A stretch of 64,000 nucleotides of DNA from positions 4,774,001-4,838,000 of the forward strand of contig VCCP01000004.1 in the NCBI GenBank assembly GCA_005765155.1. The letters run 5' to 3'. The position numbers and the translations under genes were made by a program. Positions 33,568-46,085 of this stretch are shown piece after piece. Each line of letters starts with the position of its first letter. Positions within the stretch are counted from its first letter, which is position 1. The DNA is from Zelopaecilomyces penicillatus. Its lineage: Eukaryota; Ascomycota; Sordariomycetes; Hypocreales; Pseudodiploosporaceae. The notes beneath the pieces are model-generated. The model was not told where the DNA came from, did not search any database, and was given only the letters and a program-made list of their open reading frames with translations.

Positions 33568-35793
33568 TCATATGAAGCCACCCTCGTCAGTGCCGCTGGA
33601 GTCTCCACTTTCCAGCATCTCAATACCCTCCACCTCGGCGCCGAAGTCCATGATGAGAATCTTTGGGTCCTGCCCGGTGCTGACAATGCGCCTGTAATCA
33701 CTCTTGGCACTGAGGACCCAGCTGGCATGCCACCGAGGAAAGTCCAGAAGCTGGTGGCCTGTTTCCATATCCCAAACCTTGATATCCGTGTCATAGCTGC
33801 CACTGATGAGTCGTCCGCTGACACTGTCGATGTGCAGACTTCGAACCAGGTTTTCGTGTGCCCGCATCTCCCGGACGCATTCACCTGTATTCGCATCCCA
33901 GATGCGAATTACCTTGTCGTTGCCCGCAGAGGCTACATACCGCCCGTCCTCTGAGAACTGCGAGCAGGCTAGGCCTTTGGTATGGCCGGAGAACTCTCGT
34001 ATATTCTTGCCAGTATCGATGTTCCACAGCTTCACTTTGAAGTCGCCTGAACACGAGACAATGGTATTTCCTCGCATTTGAACGGCATTAACGGGACCCG
34101 TGTGTCCGCGCAGTTGTCGAAGCAATGCTCCCGTCTCACGATCCCAGACACAGATGCTAATGTCTTTGCTGCAGGTAACAATATGCTTTTTGTCAAATGC
34201 GAGATCGAGAACAGCAGCCGAGTGGTGACGAAGTCGTTGAACAGGCTGATAACCAGCCTTAATATCGTATACAATACAGGTGGCATCTGATGACCCTGTC
34301 ACCAAAATCTCGTCATCATACTGTAAGCACAGAATAGATGCCTTATGATGTTCCGGAAACGAGACTAGACGTGGCGCCGAGATGGCTGTTCTGCGGTTGT
34401 CGGCTCCGGTTGCATAATGGCTCAAGTTACCATCAGCATCCTCCAGCATGTGAAGACCGTTGATAACCTCGGTGGGCCCAATGACGAGTCGACATTCCAG
34501 GGTGTGCATGTCCCAAATGCGAATTGTTTTGTCTCGAGAACCTGAAATGATTTTGTACCTTTGAAATAATAAGTTAGAAATTCGCTGGAGTTATGATTCA
34601 ACTCAAAAAAAAAATGGAACTCACTCATCAAACTGCAAACAGTAGATGCTGTCTGTATGACCATTCAGATAGACAGGCCTCGCCTTGCCTTCCTTCCATC
34701 GCTGTTCCAATTCCTGCTTGACTCGGTATACTTGCTTCCAATCATTGCTGGGAAGCACACGAGGGATACCAAGGCCAGTGCCGGGTCTGACGGGGCCGCT
34801 CGTGGCGTAGGTCGATCCTGTCTCTCGGAGGCAGGACTCTCGCCAAATATGTTGATTGCTGACAACCTTCTTCCAATCCCGGCAAACACCATTCACACTA
34901 GCCAAAGCGGCAGCATCTAAATAAGCCAGGACATGAATCGCCAACTCAGCGGGAAGCTTGGTGACGAAATCAATTCTGCTAATGGTGGTATCCTGAGGTG
35001 GGATAGATTCGGTGTCTCCAGTTTCTGAACCAGAAAAGGGCTCGGTCACAACAATGCCTATGCCGCTTTCTCGGTCATTGCCATCCTCGCTAGACGATGT
35101 ATTCAACCATCTATTTTGAACACTCTGAATAGCAAAGAACTCGTTCTGCATGGCTGCTGATGCCTTGGCAGCAGCTCCCGCATTAAAGGGAACGACCGGA
35201 GGTTCATCTTTCTGCATTGGAATGGGTAGATATACCGATTTATCGTCCTGGGTGTCGTTGTCGCTAAAGGGATCATGTGTGCAATCAAGACCACAGAGTG
35301 ATCGCGAGTGGCGGAAACTGGCGGCCTGGCGCAGCCGATTCCATGTTGAGTGTGAGGTGGTCGGTCTCGCCGTTGACGAGCTCTCCTCCTGTACAGTACC
35401 CTCAGTTGCCATAGATGGTCGACGATGAACCATGCCCTTCAACGATGTAGATGCTCTACGAAGAACGCCACGAATGCTGTGGGCAGCACTGTGGGCGCGG
35501 CCACGAGATGTATTGTGAGGTGGTTCGTGGAGATCTTCCGAATCATCTATGGCATGCTCGTTCATTTGACGGCGCAGATGTGTAACGTCGTCGTGGGCGA
35601 AGGTAGACGATTTAGGACGGCGCCAGGGGAGTGAAAGGCTCAAGCTACGCATGCGATGATCCTGGGACGCGCCTGGCGCGCCGGAGTCTCGATGACCAGC
35701 AGGTGTGCCCACGGCGTCAGGGCGAAGAGTATCCGCCGTCGCGGGTTCCTGATTAGGGGCCATGTCACCCATCGGAAAAATCCTTCGCGTCAT
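33568..35793 (-). CDS. F-box/WD40 SCF substrate receptor (FWD-1/beta-TrCP-like)
   Basis: Two exons on the minus strand, 35793-34625 and 34558-33568, join in phase (66-bp intron) to about 719 residues. The first 275 residues are Ser/Thr-rich and disordered. An F-box follows at about 278-325 (KLPAELAIHVLAYLDAAALA, NQHIWRESCLRE), then a linker and seven WD40-type blades at about 370-700 (GHTDSIYCLQFDEYKIISGS, HHSAAVLDLAFDKKHIVTCS, GHTGPVNAVQMRGNTIVSCS, NDKVIRIWDANTGECVREM). F-box/WD40 proteins bring phosphorylated targets to SCF ubiquitin ligases. The blade wording fits the FWD-1 group, which in Neurospora acts on the clock protein FRQ; this assignment is inference. The MET30/SconB sulfur regulator is the main alternative. 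Confidence 0.88.
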
Positions 35794-38333
35794 GGTTTTA
35801 GAGTTTCTTTAAATCTTTGCCTGAGTTCTCCTCGAAAGCCTGACCACAAAATGGAAGCTGTGTGTGTGTAAATCTTCAAACACGAATACTACTAGATAAT
35901 TCGCTCGAGCAAGTGGATGGACAGTTGTGCGTATCCAAACAGACAGGCCGTATCCTCCCAGGCACAATATTTTCGAGACGAAAGGACGGCGTGATGACGT
36001 AGACTCGTTGGGGTTTTCGCGGTAGATTTAAGGTTCGATTGATGTCGGCGCAGAGTTAGAAGTCGTCTCGTGGAGGCGGTGTTGCAAAAGCAGGTTGCCA
36101 GGGGTGAGGCCGAGGATTAACAGCGAGCGAAACTGGTTTTCGAGATCGAAGCCAGTAAAGAGTCGTGCGGGAGAAAAAAAAAGACGTTCGATTCTGATGC
36201 AAAGGGTTTGTCCTAAAGTGCGGAAGGACCAAGACCGCGAAGCGTGCTGAACACTATGAAGCCATGCACGTCCTGCTGACGATGCTGAGGAGCGGCAGAC
36301 ACAGCCTCGTGGACCCGGGGGGGGGTTTAATCGTCTGATGTTTTTGCTTTGAGGCGCAAGAAGGCCGACCGCTGCGGATGGTGCAGGCGAGTCTCGTCCA
36401 ACCGTCCGACTATTAGGGTTTCGAGAAGAGGATTGAGAGGAAGAAGAGTTGAGGACAGATGAGGTGGACGTTCGGTGATGGAAGCGGCAGGGAGAAGCGG
36501 AAGCGCCCAGGTTATCAGCCCACGAACAAACGGTAGATAAGATTGTTTGGTAGTGACTCTGGCGTGCCTTGCGGCGAAAACCGCCACAGATCTGCTGGAT
36601 GGGACTAAAAAAAGGGTACCCCCATAGGAGATTCCTACCGCCTACAGGTACCTCGTTGTGCACGCTATTCAAGCACCAGTGCGAAAGTCGTTTTTGCCAA
36701 AGTGCCAGCTGAGCCACTGTACTGCTAGTCTCCCCTGTATGTCCCCTGTAAGTGTAGGGAGTGCCGACCGAGGGAAGAAAAAATAATCTGAACCACCTCA
36801 CTGGCCTTGACCGACCCAACAACTGCAGCCTGCTGAGAATACAGTGGGTGTAAGTTCAAGCCCAGGCCCCTGCTGACGCCCCCGGATTATGCTAAAAATT
36901 CTTCGCTACAGTGCATCGTCGTCGCCCACAATTTTTGTGGACCTAGGAGAAGTTCCATATTTGCCCGTTTTGTCTTCTTTTCATTTTTCCTTACAGGAGT
37001 CCGGTGTTCACACACCCATCTGACTCCTGGAATATTCGTTGTATTTACTTACCTATGTACGGAGTAATGCTGCATATGAGATCCTGTCTGATTGTTTGTC
37101 GCGCGTCAAGTGACTCGCTGGGCCCAGTGACCAACATCCACCATCCTCCTGATTCATTCACACCAAAAACGCTTAATACAGTGTGCGGGAAGTCGGAAAA
37201 GTTTCTCCCCAGTGAAAATTCTCACTTTCGCGCGCAGGTACAGTTGGCAGTAGTAGTGAAAAAGAAGGAAAAAAGTTTGATGCCACTAGTTGAAAGTAAT
37301 AATACTGCAAAACTACTACTCTATGCAACAACGGCAAAGCGGTCAGGAGTAGCGGCGCCATGCCGATCATATCGGACTGTGTATCATCATGTTGGGCGGC
37401 GACACCGAACCGCCACCGACCAGTAGCGACACTGGGGTTTCTTCTTCTCCTTCTTCTTTTTCTCTTCTCCTCTTCCCTCTCTTCCCCTTGGTTAACTAGT
37501 CTTATGGTTGGAGGATAATTTCGTAAATCTGTTTAACACGTTTGACAATGCAAATACTCCTTTCGTGCTCTTCCGATGCCAAAAGCAACAGCCAACGCGG
37601 GTCGTGGGTTGGTTCACGTTGTTCCCCCCCCCTCATCCCAATGCGCTCTAGTTGTCGACTAGCCGTATCATCATCCCGCTCCTTGTACGGTAGCCTCCTT
37701 GTCCTAATGCAAGTGCGAGTTGCCCTGTGTCTAATTACCTGCAGCCTGTATCACCCTGCCACGGACCCCTAGGAACGGACCCCCCCCCCCCCCCCCCACA
37801 AGCATGAAGCCCCCCAGCCATAGGTGATAGTTGGCAAAGTGCGAAACGGACTTGGCTTAGATGGCATAGCTAACCTGCAGTTGAGCGGGCGTTTAATAGG
37901 GAAGATCCCTCTCATGGACATGATTCTAGTAACACTATAGAGCGTCTAGCAAACTATATTTTGTTGCACCTTGCGATAGTTAAATGGACAGCCGACGACT
38001 GGTGAATAGCAGTAATGCGTAACCTGGTCCTATTGCAACCGAGTGTTTATGCCATTGTGCGAATCCCATGTTTTTTGCTCTGAGTTCAGGCAAGTCACTG
38101 CTGTGGATCAAGTTTTTTCCCGGGGCGCGTATACTTTAGACTATGCGCTTGGCTTGTGACTGGGATAGGGAAACCCACAAGTTTGTGATTGACGTTTCAA
38201 ATATTCAATTTTTTGCATTTACATTCATCACCAGATTTGGTCGTTGGAGCTCTCCCACCTGCGCGCAACAAGTAATCCACGAAGTTCCAGCAAGCATAAA
38301 ATTACAACCTGCTTCGCCCACTTCGTAACAATC
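35794..38333. other. Intergenic stretch of 2.5 kb
   Basis: It holds the divergent upstream regions of the F-box gene and the DUF7704-type gene. The 264-residue minus-strand frame at 36028-36822 has no recognisable domain. Homopolymers: G9 at 36317-36325, C9 at 37624-37632, C18 at 37780-37797. Confidence 0.45.
37780..37797. repeat. C18 homopolymer
   Basis: Uninterrupted run of 18 C in intergenic sequence. Confidence 0.9.
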
Positions 38334-38807
38334 ATGCCTGTCATACGGCCTGCGGTTCGTCTACCCGTCGTCTACCGACTTTTCTTCCTCCTCATCGAGC
38401 CCATCTCGGCCGCAGTCGGGGCCTTCTACAACCACTTCCACCAAAAACGATATCTGGAGCTTCTCCATGCCGCGACTGCGCCCCAGCAGGAGGTTCCTCT
38501 GAGCACATCCGTGGCCATGTCGCAACTCGCCAACATGTACCTATTCTTTGCTCTCAACGAAGCGCTGGTACTTCGATCAACATGGGACATGCGCGTCTGG
38601 AAGACCGTTTTGCTAGTGCTTCTCATTGCTGATTTGGGCCACCTCTACTCGATGAAGGAGCTGGGGCCAGAGATATACTACAACGTTCTGGGGTGGAATG
38701 CGGGGGATCTTGGCAATGTGCCGTGGGTCTACGCTGGAGCTACCCTGAGGATATGCTTCCTCTTGGGAGTCGGCTTAGATGAGCGGCCGGTAAAGAAGAG
38801 GGAGTGA
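38334..38807 (+). CDS. DUF7704-type small integral membrane protein
   Basis: An intronless 157-residue protein from the first good ATG (CAATCATGCC). It begins MPVIRPAVRLPVVYRLFFLL and continues IEPISAAVGAFYNHF, which is the start I associate with the fungal DUF7704 family. About four hydrophobic segments are visible (RLFFLLIEPISAAVGAF, MYLFFALNEALVL, VWKTVLLVLLIADLGHLY, VPWVYAGATLRICFLLGVGL), and the tail is basic (ERPVKKRE). The function of the family is unknown. The family name is from memory of its N-terminal wording and needs a profile search. Confidence 0.8.
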   Translation: MPVIRPAVRLPVVYRLFFLLIEPISAAVGAFYNHFHQKRYLELLHAATAPQQEVPLSTSVAMSQLANMYLFFALNEALVLRSTWDMRVWKTVLLVLLIADLGHLYSMKELGPEIYYNVLGWNAGDLGNVPWVYAGATLRICFLLGVGLDERPVKKRE

Positions 38808-39548
38808 GTGAGTTGATGCAAACGGGTCCGTCCGGCAAAAACTTATAAGGCGGATTTTACTTGGCAGAGCTGCTTTATCCATCACGATTTGAGAGGGAAT
38901 AGATTTCGGCAATGGAGGAGCCCGAGCTGCATGAATGATTGAATGAATCTCTGGGCCAGGGCGAGCAATACCTATTCATGAATCCCCAAACTTCCCACCA
39001 TACAGATGTCATCTTTGGGGTATTGCTTCAAAAGTTTGTTTTTAAAGCAAGCCCCTCTGTCGTTAGGGCTGATTAATGGCGCGCGGGCTTCTGTTTGGTG
39101 GAAGAAACCATTTGCTCTCCAGCGGATCATTTATCCGCAATTCTCCGTGTCGAAAGCCAGCCAATCCAAAGGCCCAAGCAATCACATCGGGGGCATTAAA
39201 CCAGTGGGGTTAGAGCATTTTCACATCAGGAATAATACCTTTACGCAACAATCATGTCCGTCATCGCTGGGGAAGTGGGCTTGCTGGAACGAAGAAGACG
39301 GGCCCGGGTTGGAGTGCACCCCCGGTTTTTGACCCCTCCTTGGATGATGGATTAGTGGGCTGGAAGCTTTTTGTTTGGCGGGGTGAAGCGAACCTGGAGT
39401 TTCTCGAGCGATATAATCACGGCGATTGTCCGTCCTTTTTCCTTTCCACTCTCCCCAATTTCCTCTACTTCTCTGCTTCCTTTCTTCGGTATCTCTTGGT
39501 TGCTTCATTGAGACAACAACAACTTCTTTCAAAAGGGCAACTTTCAAC
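38808..39548. other. Intergenic stretch
   Basis: No gene seen. The right end, with TATAATC near 39413 and a CT-rich, CAACAACAAC-containing leader, is probably the promoter and 5' UTR of the dehydrogenase gene. Confidence 0.45.
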
Positions 39549-40702
39549 ATGGCTTATCCGGAAAAGTTCTCCGGCTTCCAGTCGCCCAGTGCTGATAACT
39601 GGTTGGACTTCCAACAGAACTCGTGGGAGCCACGACCTCTGGGCGACTATGATGTCGATATCAAGGTTGAGTGCTGTGGTGTCTGCGCCAGTGATAGGCA
39701 CACCATCAGCGGTGACTGGGGCGCCTGTCCGTATCCTCTCGCCGTAGGACACGAGGTCGTCGGCAAGGTCCTCCGGGTTGGGTCCAAGGTGACGCTCGCC
39801 AAGGAGGGACAGCGAGTTGGTGTTGGAGCTCAGGTTTACTCCTGCCTGGAGTGCCGCCAGTGCAAGAACGACAATGAGACATACTGCAGACATCAGATTG
39901 ACGCCTATGGCGCACCTTACCTCGACACGGGATACACCACCCAGGGCGGTTATTCATCTCATTCCAGGACCCATGAATACTGGTATGTAGTATTTGGGAT
40001 GAACTCGGATGCCTCGGCTGTCATTTTGCTAACCAATTGGTGTTTTATAACAGGGTGTATCCAATTCCCGAAGGTCTTCCCAGCTCCGATGCTGCACCCA
40101 TGCTCTGCGCCGGCATTACCGTGTACAGCCCGCTCAAGAGGTTCGGTGCCGGCCCGGGTAAAAAGGTCGGCATCGTGGGTATCGGTGGTCTCGGGCACTA
40201 CGGCATCCTGTTCGCCAAAGCCCTCGGCGCAGAAGTCTGGGCCATCTCCAGAACTCGTGCCAAGGAGGAGGACGCCCGCAAGATGGGTGCCGACGGGTTC
40301 CTGGCCACATCAGAAGAGGGCTGGAATAAGCCCCATAAGATGACATTTGACCTCATCATCAACACGGCAAACTCGTTTGAGGGCTTTGCTCTGGGTGAGT
40401 ATCTGAGCCTGCTGGACATTCACGGCCGATGGAACTCGGTCGGTCTTCCTGGCGGCGACGGTATCTCAGTGCGCAACCAAGACTTCATTGACAATGGATG
40501 CTTCATTGGTACCTCGCATCTGGGCAGCCGTCGGGAGATGCTGGAGATGTTGGAGCTGGCTGCGTCTCAAGGCGTCAAGTCATGGGTGCAGGAGATCCCC
40601 ATCTCCAAGGAGGGCCTGCAGAAGGCGATGGATAACCTCAAGACCAGCAGTGTGCGGTACAGGTCTGTCATGACCAACTACGAGGAGGCTTTTGGTGCTT
40701 GA
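39549..40702 (+). CDS. Zinc-dependent NADP alcohol dehydrogenase (ADH6/cinnamyl-type)
   Basis: Two exons, 39549-39982 and 40054-40702, join in phase (71-bp intron with a GCTAAC branch site) to 360 residues. Catalytic zinc ligands are Cys46 in CGVCASD and His68-Glu69 in VGHEVVG. The structural zinc site is complete (Cys99, 102, 105, 113 in CLECRQCKNDNETYC). The Rossmann fold shows GIVGIGGLGHYGILFAKALG, followed by ISRTRAKEED, whose Ser-Arg favours NADPH over NADH. Such enzymes reduce medium-chain, aromatic and branched aldehydes in the cytosol. No neighbouring gene suggests a dedicated pathway. Confidence 0.93.
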
Positions 40703-42670
40703 TCAAGGGATGAAGGGCTCGTGTTGAAGGTTGGAGTGGGTTGCTGCTTATATACCTTGTGTTACTGTTAATAAAGACAGCACCTTGATGGCCTAAAAGA
40801 AAATCCCCACATTTTGGTGATGCTTATGGTTGAATCTGGGCTAGCTTGGCATGGAACTGGGCACGTCATCATTCATATGAGTAGGTGTATCTGTCGAGTG
40901 ATTCAATCATACAGTCTATTGCTGTTGCATTGCCTTGACAATGTATTTACAGGTAATCACGCATGATAATCATGACGAGGTTTGTGACAGATCTTGCTTA
41001 TTTTTGCTCAACCTATGGTTACAGTCACTTAACTCACTTGCACGCCCTTTAGTATCCGCTATCGGCACTCGCAGTCTAGTCACCACACCGAATCACCTTT
41101 CCAATGATTCAAATTGTGGCTTTATTAGTGAGCGGACCTGTTTGTTCAACTCTTCATCCAACACGGCAATCCCTGAAAGAGCCTCGCCGGCTGGTGCAGA
41201 AAAGTGTAGGGTAGTGGTTTGTATACTAGTACCTACGTACGTATGCGGGACAGATGAGCCGGGCGCTAAACCTAGTCGAGCCTCGCCGAGTTAAGCCCGT
41301 TGAAAAGGGCAGAGAGAGGGTTCAACGGAGTGCGGACTTTTTACAACGCCGCACTCCGTCTGTTTTCCTTGTGAATTTGGTATTTATCTGAACGTTGAGT
41401 CCAAGTGACTCATGTGGGTGACTAGGAACCTCTTTTTCTCTCTCCAGGGGATGTCAAAGCTTACAAGAGTGGACTACGAAATGAAAGAGAGAGAGGTTCT
41501 ATGGTTATTTTGCTTTGTTTACATTGTAACTGTAAGTCTGTTAACGTCGATCGTTCGTCGGCAGCTGCCGTTCATGCAGGTTCCGTTCGGCGAGACGGAT
41601 GTGGACAAACGCAAAAACTCACTCAAGTAAGTAGGTGTAAGTAAGTGTAAGTAAGCCAGCCTGTGGATGACGAACCGTTTGGGTGGAATCCTATCTATTC
41701 TACCGGCTGAAAGCTCCACCGAATTGGATACCCACCCCCTGCAAACCTGGGTTGCAAAACGCTTTGAATACGCAGACATGACAGCTCCTCTGAACAGGTT
41801 TCTCCACCACACCTGTTGATAACTGTTATTCTTAATGTTCCCAAGCCAGATATCATTGGCCCGCATAGTATGTGTACAATTCCAAAAAAAGATGCTACAC
41901 CTACTCGCCCCCACCCCACCCCTACCGCTTCCGCTCGCGGACGGCATGGTCAGTCACAGTCCGTAGGAGCACATCGGACGCGACCGTGCTGCTGCTGCTG
42001 ATGCTGCACAATAACCCAAATTGGCGAACCAGGGGGGGAGGAAGTATTCAGTGGAGCAACGGGGGAGCTTGGGTTTACGCACGTTAGAGTGGGGGACCCA
42101 AAGAAAAAAAGAAAAAAGGAGATTCGGCGAGCTCGATTTGCGTCTCCGTTGCTCCGTTTGGGTCACGCTGGTGAGAATGCCAAAGCGATAGCGGGGGGCC
42201 GGATGTCGGTTGAGTGACTGTGTTTGTTTGTTTGTTTGGTAGGTAGGTATTAGTTCCTTGGGTGTGAATCAGGGATCTGGTTTGATATGTCATGTGGAGA
42301 GAGGCATGGGTCCCGTTTTTGCAAGGAAACAAAAAGGTCGTGATGCCCACCTCATCTCGCGATGTTTTTGAGAAGATGGGAATTATCAAACACGAACACG
42401 CAAGACAAGAACAAGGCTGATAACATCATCGGTTCTTACTTTATATCAATTGTCTATTATCGATATTGTATCCATTGATCATCTGTTTGCCATATCAACA
42501 CGTCACCTCACATCATCTTCCAAGCTTGATAATTAAGCTTCACCTTTTACGTCGTCTTAGTTACAAGTCGTGTGCCGAAACAGGCCAATCAAGCATATAA
42601 ACATTCCTCTTTGACCCTTCATCTACCATTGTTAGCTTTTTCTTTCTAAACAATCAGGGCATCGCCCATT
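40703..42670. other. Intergenic stretch of 2.0 kb
   Basis: AATAAAG at about 40771 is a probable poly(A) signal of the dehydrogenase gene. GTAA-type repeats lie at 41628-41655 and TTTG repeats near 42225. No gene seen. Confidence 0.45.
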
Positions 42671-43803
42671 ATGTGAGTTTCAGACAAAAACAGGACCCTC
42701 CTTCCTCGGTGACATCACACGACCAGACCAAATGGAGTAACCGTGAGAATGTCTTGGCTAACAAACATTCCAAACAAAACAGGTCGATGGAGTCTCAACC
42801 CCCTTATGCTGGCGGCGGCGACGGAGCCCCCCCTGTCTACTCGCAGCTCGAACTCGAACTGCGCCACCAACGCCCATGCTCGAGGGCTGAGATCACTTCC
42901 GTGGGCATTTCGCCCTGCTCAACATCGGCGTTTGCCGTCTACTCGGGAGACCAGAAGGACCAGTCGTGGATTGACATCTTTGACCTTGAGAAGCCGCGCC
43001 AGCGAGGATACCTCAAGGTGACGGGTCCTCATGCGGCTTTTGGCCCGGGCCCTGGGGCGAGCAGCCGCATCGCGACGCTGCGCGACTGGACGGTGCAGAT
43101 TGGTGGCGGTGTTGAGTATCACCATGCCACTACAGTCATGGTACGTGACTATAACTCTGGCAAGATTGCCGTGGAGCTCAAGGAGGCGCGTAGCGGGCCG
43201 GTCGTCTGGAGCCGGGACGGGAAGGCGATTGCGGCGATTGAGGGCCGGGGCCGGATGGGTGTCTGGGATGCCTCCACGGGCGTCCGACTTGGCAGGATCG
43301 TGAGCCACATCGATGAGATCACGCACGCAGCTTTCACACCAGACGACAACCTGGTGACACTCTCGCGCGATGGCACCCTCCGGCTCAGCAACCCGCGAAC
43401 GAGCAAGACCATCAGCCGGCTCGAAATCGAGGGGAGCAGCAACAGCAACAACCCGCGCGCACTGGCCGTGTCGCAGGACGGTAAGACAGTCGTCTCTGTC
43501 TGGGGAAACACGGTCCACCTGTGGCTCCCGCAGGCAAGTCACCTCACGTCATACAGGCTCAACACTGTTCGCCGCACCGAGGGCTGGCCGCTGTGCTTCT
43601 CGCCCGACGGCCGCTACCTGGCCTGCTGGACCGAGGAGGGCTTCGACATTATGGATGTGGTGTCTGGGAGCATCCTCTACGAACGCAATGGCGGGGCGCT
43701 GGTAACGGCGGGCGCCTTTTCAGCAGATGGGAGCGTGCTGCTTCTTGGGAGGATGAATGGCGGCATTGAGGTTTGGGACATTTCTCAGGGAAAGCAAGGT
43801 TAG
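42671..43803 (+). CDS. WD40-like beta-propeller protein with intron-split start codon
   Basis: Proposed exons are ...42672 and 42783-43803. AT at 42671-42672 stands directly before a canonical donor (GTGAGT). The intron has a GGCTAAC branch site at about 42768 and ends AAACAG. Splicing gives AT+G, TCG, ATG, GAG, so the start codon is rebuilt across the junction in frame with a second ATG at 42787. The product is about 340 residues (338 from the second ATG). Weak WD repeats cover most of it: SGPVVWSRDGKAIAAIEG, DEITHAAFTPDDNLVTLSRD, NPRALAVSQDGKTVVSVWGN and GWPLCFSPDGRYLACWTEEG. WD40 propellers are protein-binding scaffolds; no other domain shows the partner. Function unknown. Confidence 0.8.
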
Positions 43804-44866
43804 GCTGGGAGATATTTGTGAATGGGGAAGACGTGTGTTTCTGCTGACTTTATTAACCCTGTTTTTTCTTCTCCTTTGTTTGTTTTGTTCTGTTCATGAC
43901 GACATCTGATACGCTCGAGCACCCAGACTGGATTTTCGAGCTCGCATACGGAGGGGCGGCACAACTAATTTTGTACATATTTTACCTTTTTTTTTACTTT
44001 ACTCTACATGTGACAAAGGGCTACAGGCATTGGAATTTTGGGACTTGTCAATTATTATTACTTTTGATAATGGCTGTTGTTTTGGGGCTTGGTGTATGTA
44101 CATTTTTCTTTCTTCAACAGATGCGGAAAAAAGTTACGGGGAGAGCGATACCCGGGGAGACATGAGTCGGATGTGGCTGACGCTGTGGAGTTCTTTCTTT
44201 TGGGTTCAAACTTGGGGGGAGGGAAAATACTATCTGGGTGGGAAGCGCATCAATGGTTGGCTGGATTTGTTATGTAGGGAGGGAGGATATGCGAACTGGT
44301 TATGGAGTAGCCTCGAAGTTTAACACCGAGGTGGGGAGGGTGTTTCCCTAATTGGCAACGTGGGATCTGAATGGGGTTTGGAATTGGATCATGCAATGAT
44401 GATGGCATTTAGAGAGTTTGTTGGGCAAATTGAGAAAAGATAGAAGATGAAGACACAAATGAGAATAACAAGTTTAAATTATGAAGATGATGAGCCAACC
44501 AACAGAAGAAATAGTGAATGTCTAAATCGCATCTATTGGCCAATGTAGAGTTGCATCACCAAAAACTGTTTGCTTTTGCCTAGTCACCCCTGGAGAAAAA
44601 TACCACTCTAACAAAAGCTACGCGTGCGGGGGGACAGAGTAAGACGGGAAGAATATCAAAAGTCTATACCCCAAGTGTCAAAGTCACAAGGTCGTAATCA
44701 AAACTAACAATAACCTTGCTAGGCAGTTGATAGGGTTGGTACTGTAGCATTTTGTGTCTCTTTTTTCCCTATAACTACTTGTTAAACTGTGAGATGGATC
44801 ATCGTCTGTTTGGAAGTTTAAAACTTCCAGCTGTAACGACCGGAATGGAGGCTATGCACAATGCGT

Positions 44867-44885
44867 AGAGAGAGAGAGAGAGAGA
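44867..44885. repeat. GA microsatellite
   Basis: Perfect AG run in intergenic sequence. Confidence 0.85.
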
Positions 44886-45858
44886 ATAACAAAAGGTCAA
44901 ATCATTTGTGCTAAACTGCCTAGCCAATCCAAACTTGATTCTCATAATGTACAATATAACAAGTACCAAAGAAACGGGCAACTAGACATAAAATTGTACG
45001 CCATATATCTCAGAAAAAACGAACAAATTGATAAAAGAGCGGTGATTTTGCCTGTATATGATGGTGACTGATCTTCTCATCTTTCATCGTTATTTTGCCT
45101 TTAATCCCCCCTAAAAAATAAAAAGATACAAGAGAGTCAAGGCAGCCAACCTATGTTTATGCTTGTTTTGCTACACCCGCATTCAATGACGGGGGATCCC
45201 GCACCCCTCCCCTCCCCTCCAAGCCAGAACCCAGGCCTCCAGAACAAGACAATGTCTCAAAACTATCCATCCTCCCAACCAGAAGAAACCTGCCTTGTTT
45301 TTCCTCCCATCTGGTCGAGACCGTCCGTTCCCCCCATCAGCACCCAATCGTAAGTCTCCCCCCCTCCCTGTCTCTCATGTACGCAGGCAGACCTTTGGTT
45401 GTTCCAAGACAAACAAGGCGTCGTGGCCAGAACATACAACTAGGGTGGTGTGTAACTGGCTGGCTAGAGGCAAGTGTTGGGTAATACATACTAAACTACT
45501 ACGGCACGGGGTTTACAGCTACTACCTAGTTGTGCAGTGTAGTGTAAGTCAATCAATCAAGATGCCGTGACGGAGCCCAAGGATACCCTCCCGTCTCAGA
45601 GAAAAGGGCGGAGGGATGAGACATGAGCGAATGCTCACACTCACACTTACACTCACACACACAAAAGCTCCCTCCCATCTTTCCGAGCACGACAAGATTG
45701 TAGACAAAGTAGCAACTTGAAACCTGGCTACTTAAACATCCCATCCCCTTCCCATTTGCCCTGGCCGTTTGCCCTTGACTGCAGCCAGCCACGTTATCAA
45801 CCCCTACACGCGTTCAACAAAGACTGTCTCCCAATCCCGGACAAACAATTGCTTTTTC

Positions 45859-45877
45859 CCTCTCTCTCTCTCTCTCC
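45859..45877. repeat. CT microsatellite in hydrophobin leader
   Basis: CT run within the presumed 5' leader of the hydrophobin-like gene. Confidence 0.8.
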
Positions 45878-46085
45878 TCTCTTCGACAAACGCCATCTAC
45901 TCTTACTTCAAAGCACGGGCACCTTACCGCTTGCAGCTTTCTCTCTCCAAGCCTTTTTTGCTTTGCCTCTCCTTACCTCGTTCTCTTTCCATCCTCCACG
46001 AACTACTCGACATCCATCTACACATCCGTCTTCAACTGCCAAAACCAACACCACCGCCGACAACAAGCCTTAAACACAATCCATC

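Larger units (their letters stand above)
43804..46085. other. Intergenic stretch of 2.3 kb
   Basis: No supported gene. A GA microsatellite lies at 44867-44885 and a CT microsatellite at 45859-45877. The last 350 bases form a long CT/CA-rich leader before the hydrophobin-like gene, typical of highly expressed fungal genes. Confidence 0.5.

Noticed and set aside
36028..36822. 264-codon minus-strand frame upstream of the F-box gene
   Set aside because: Ser/Arg-rich text typical of non-coding frames; probably part of the promoter or leader.
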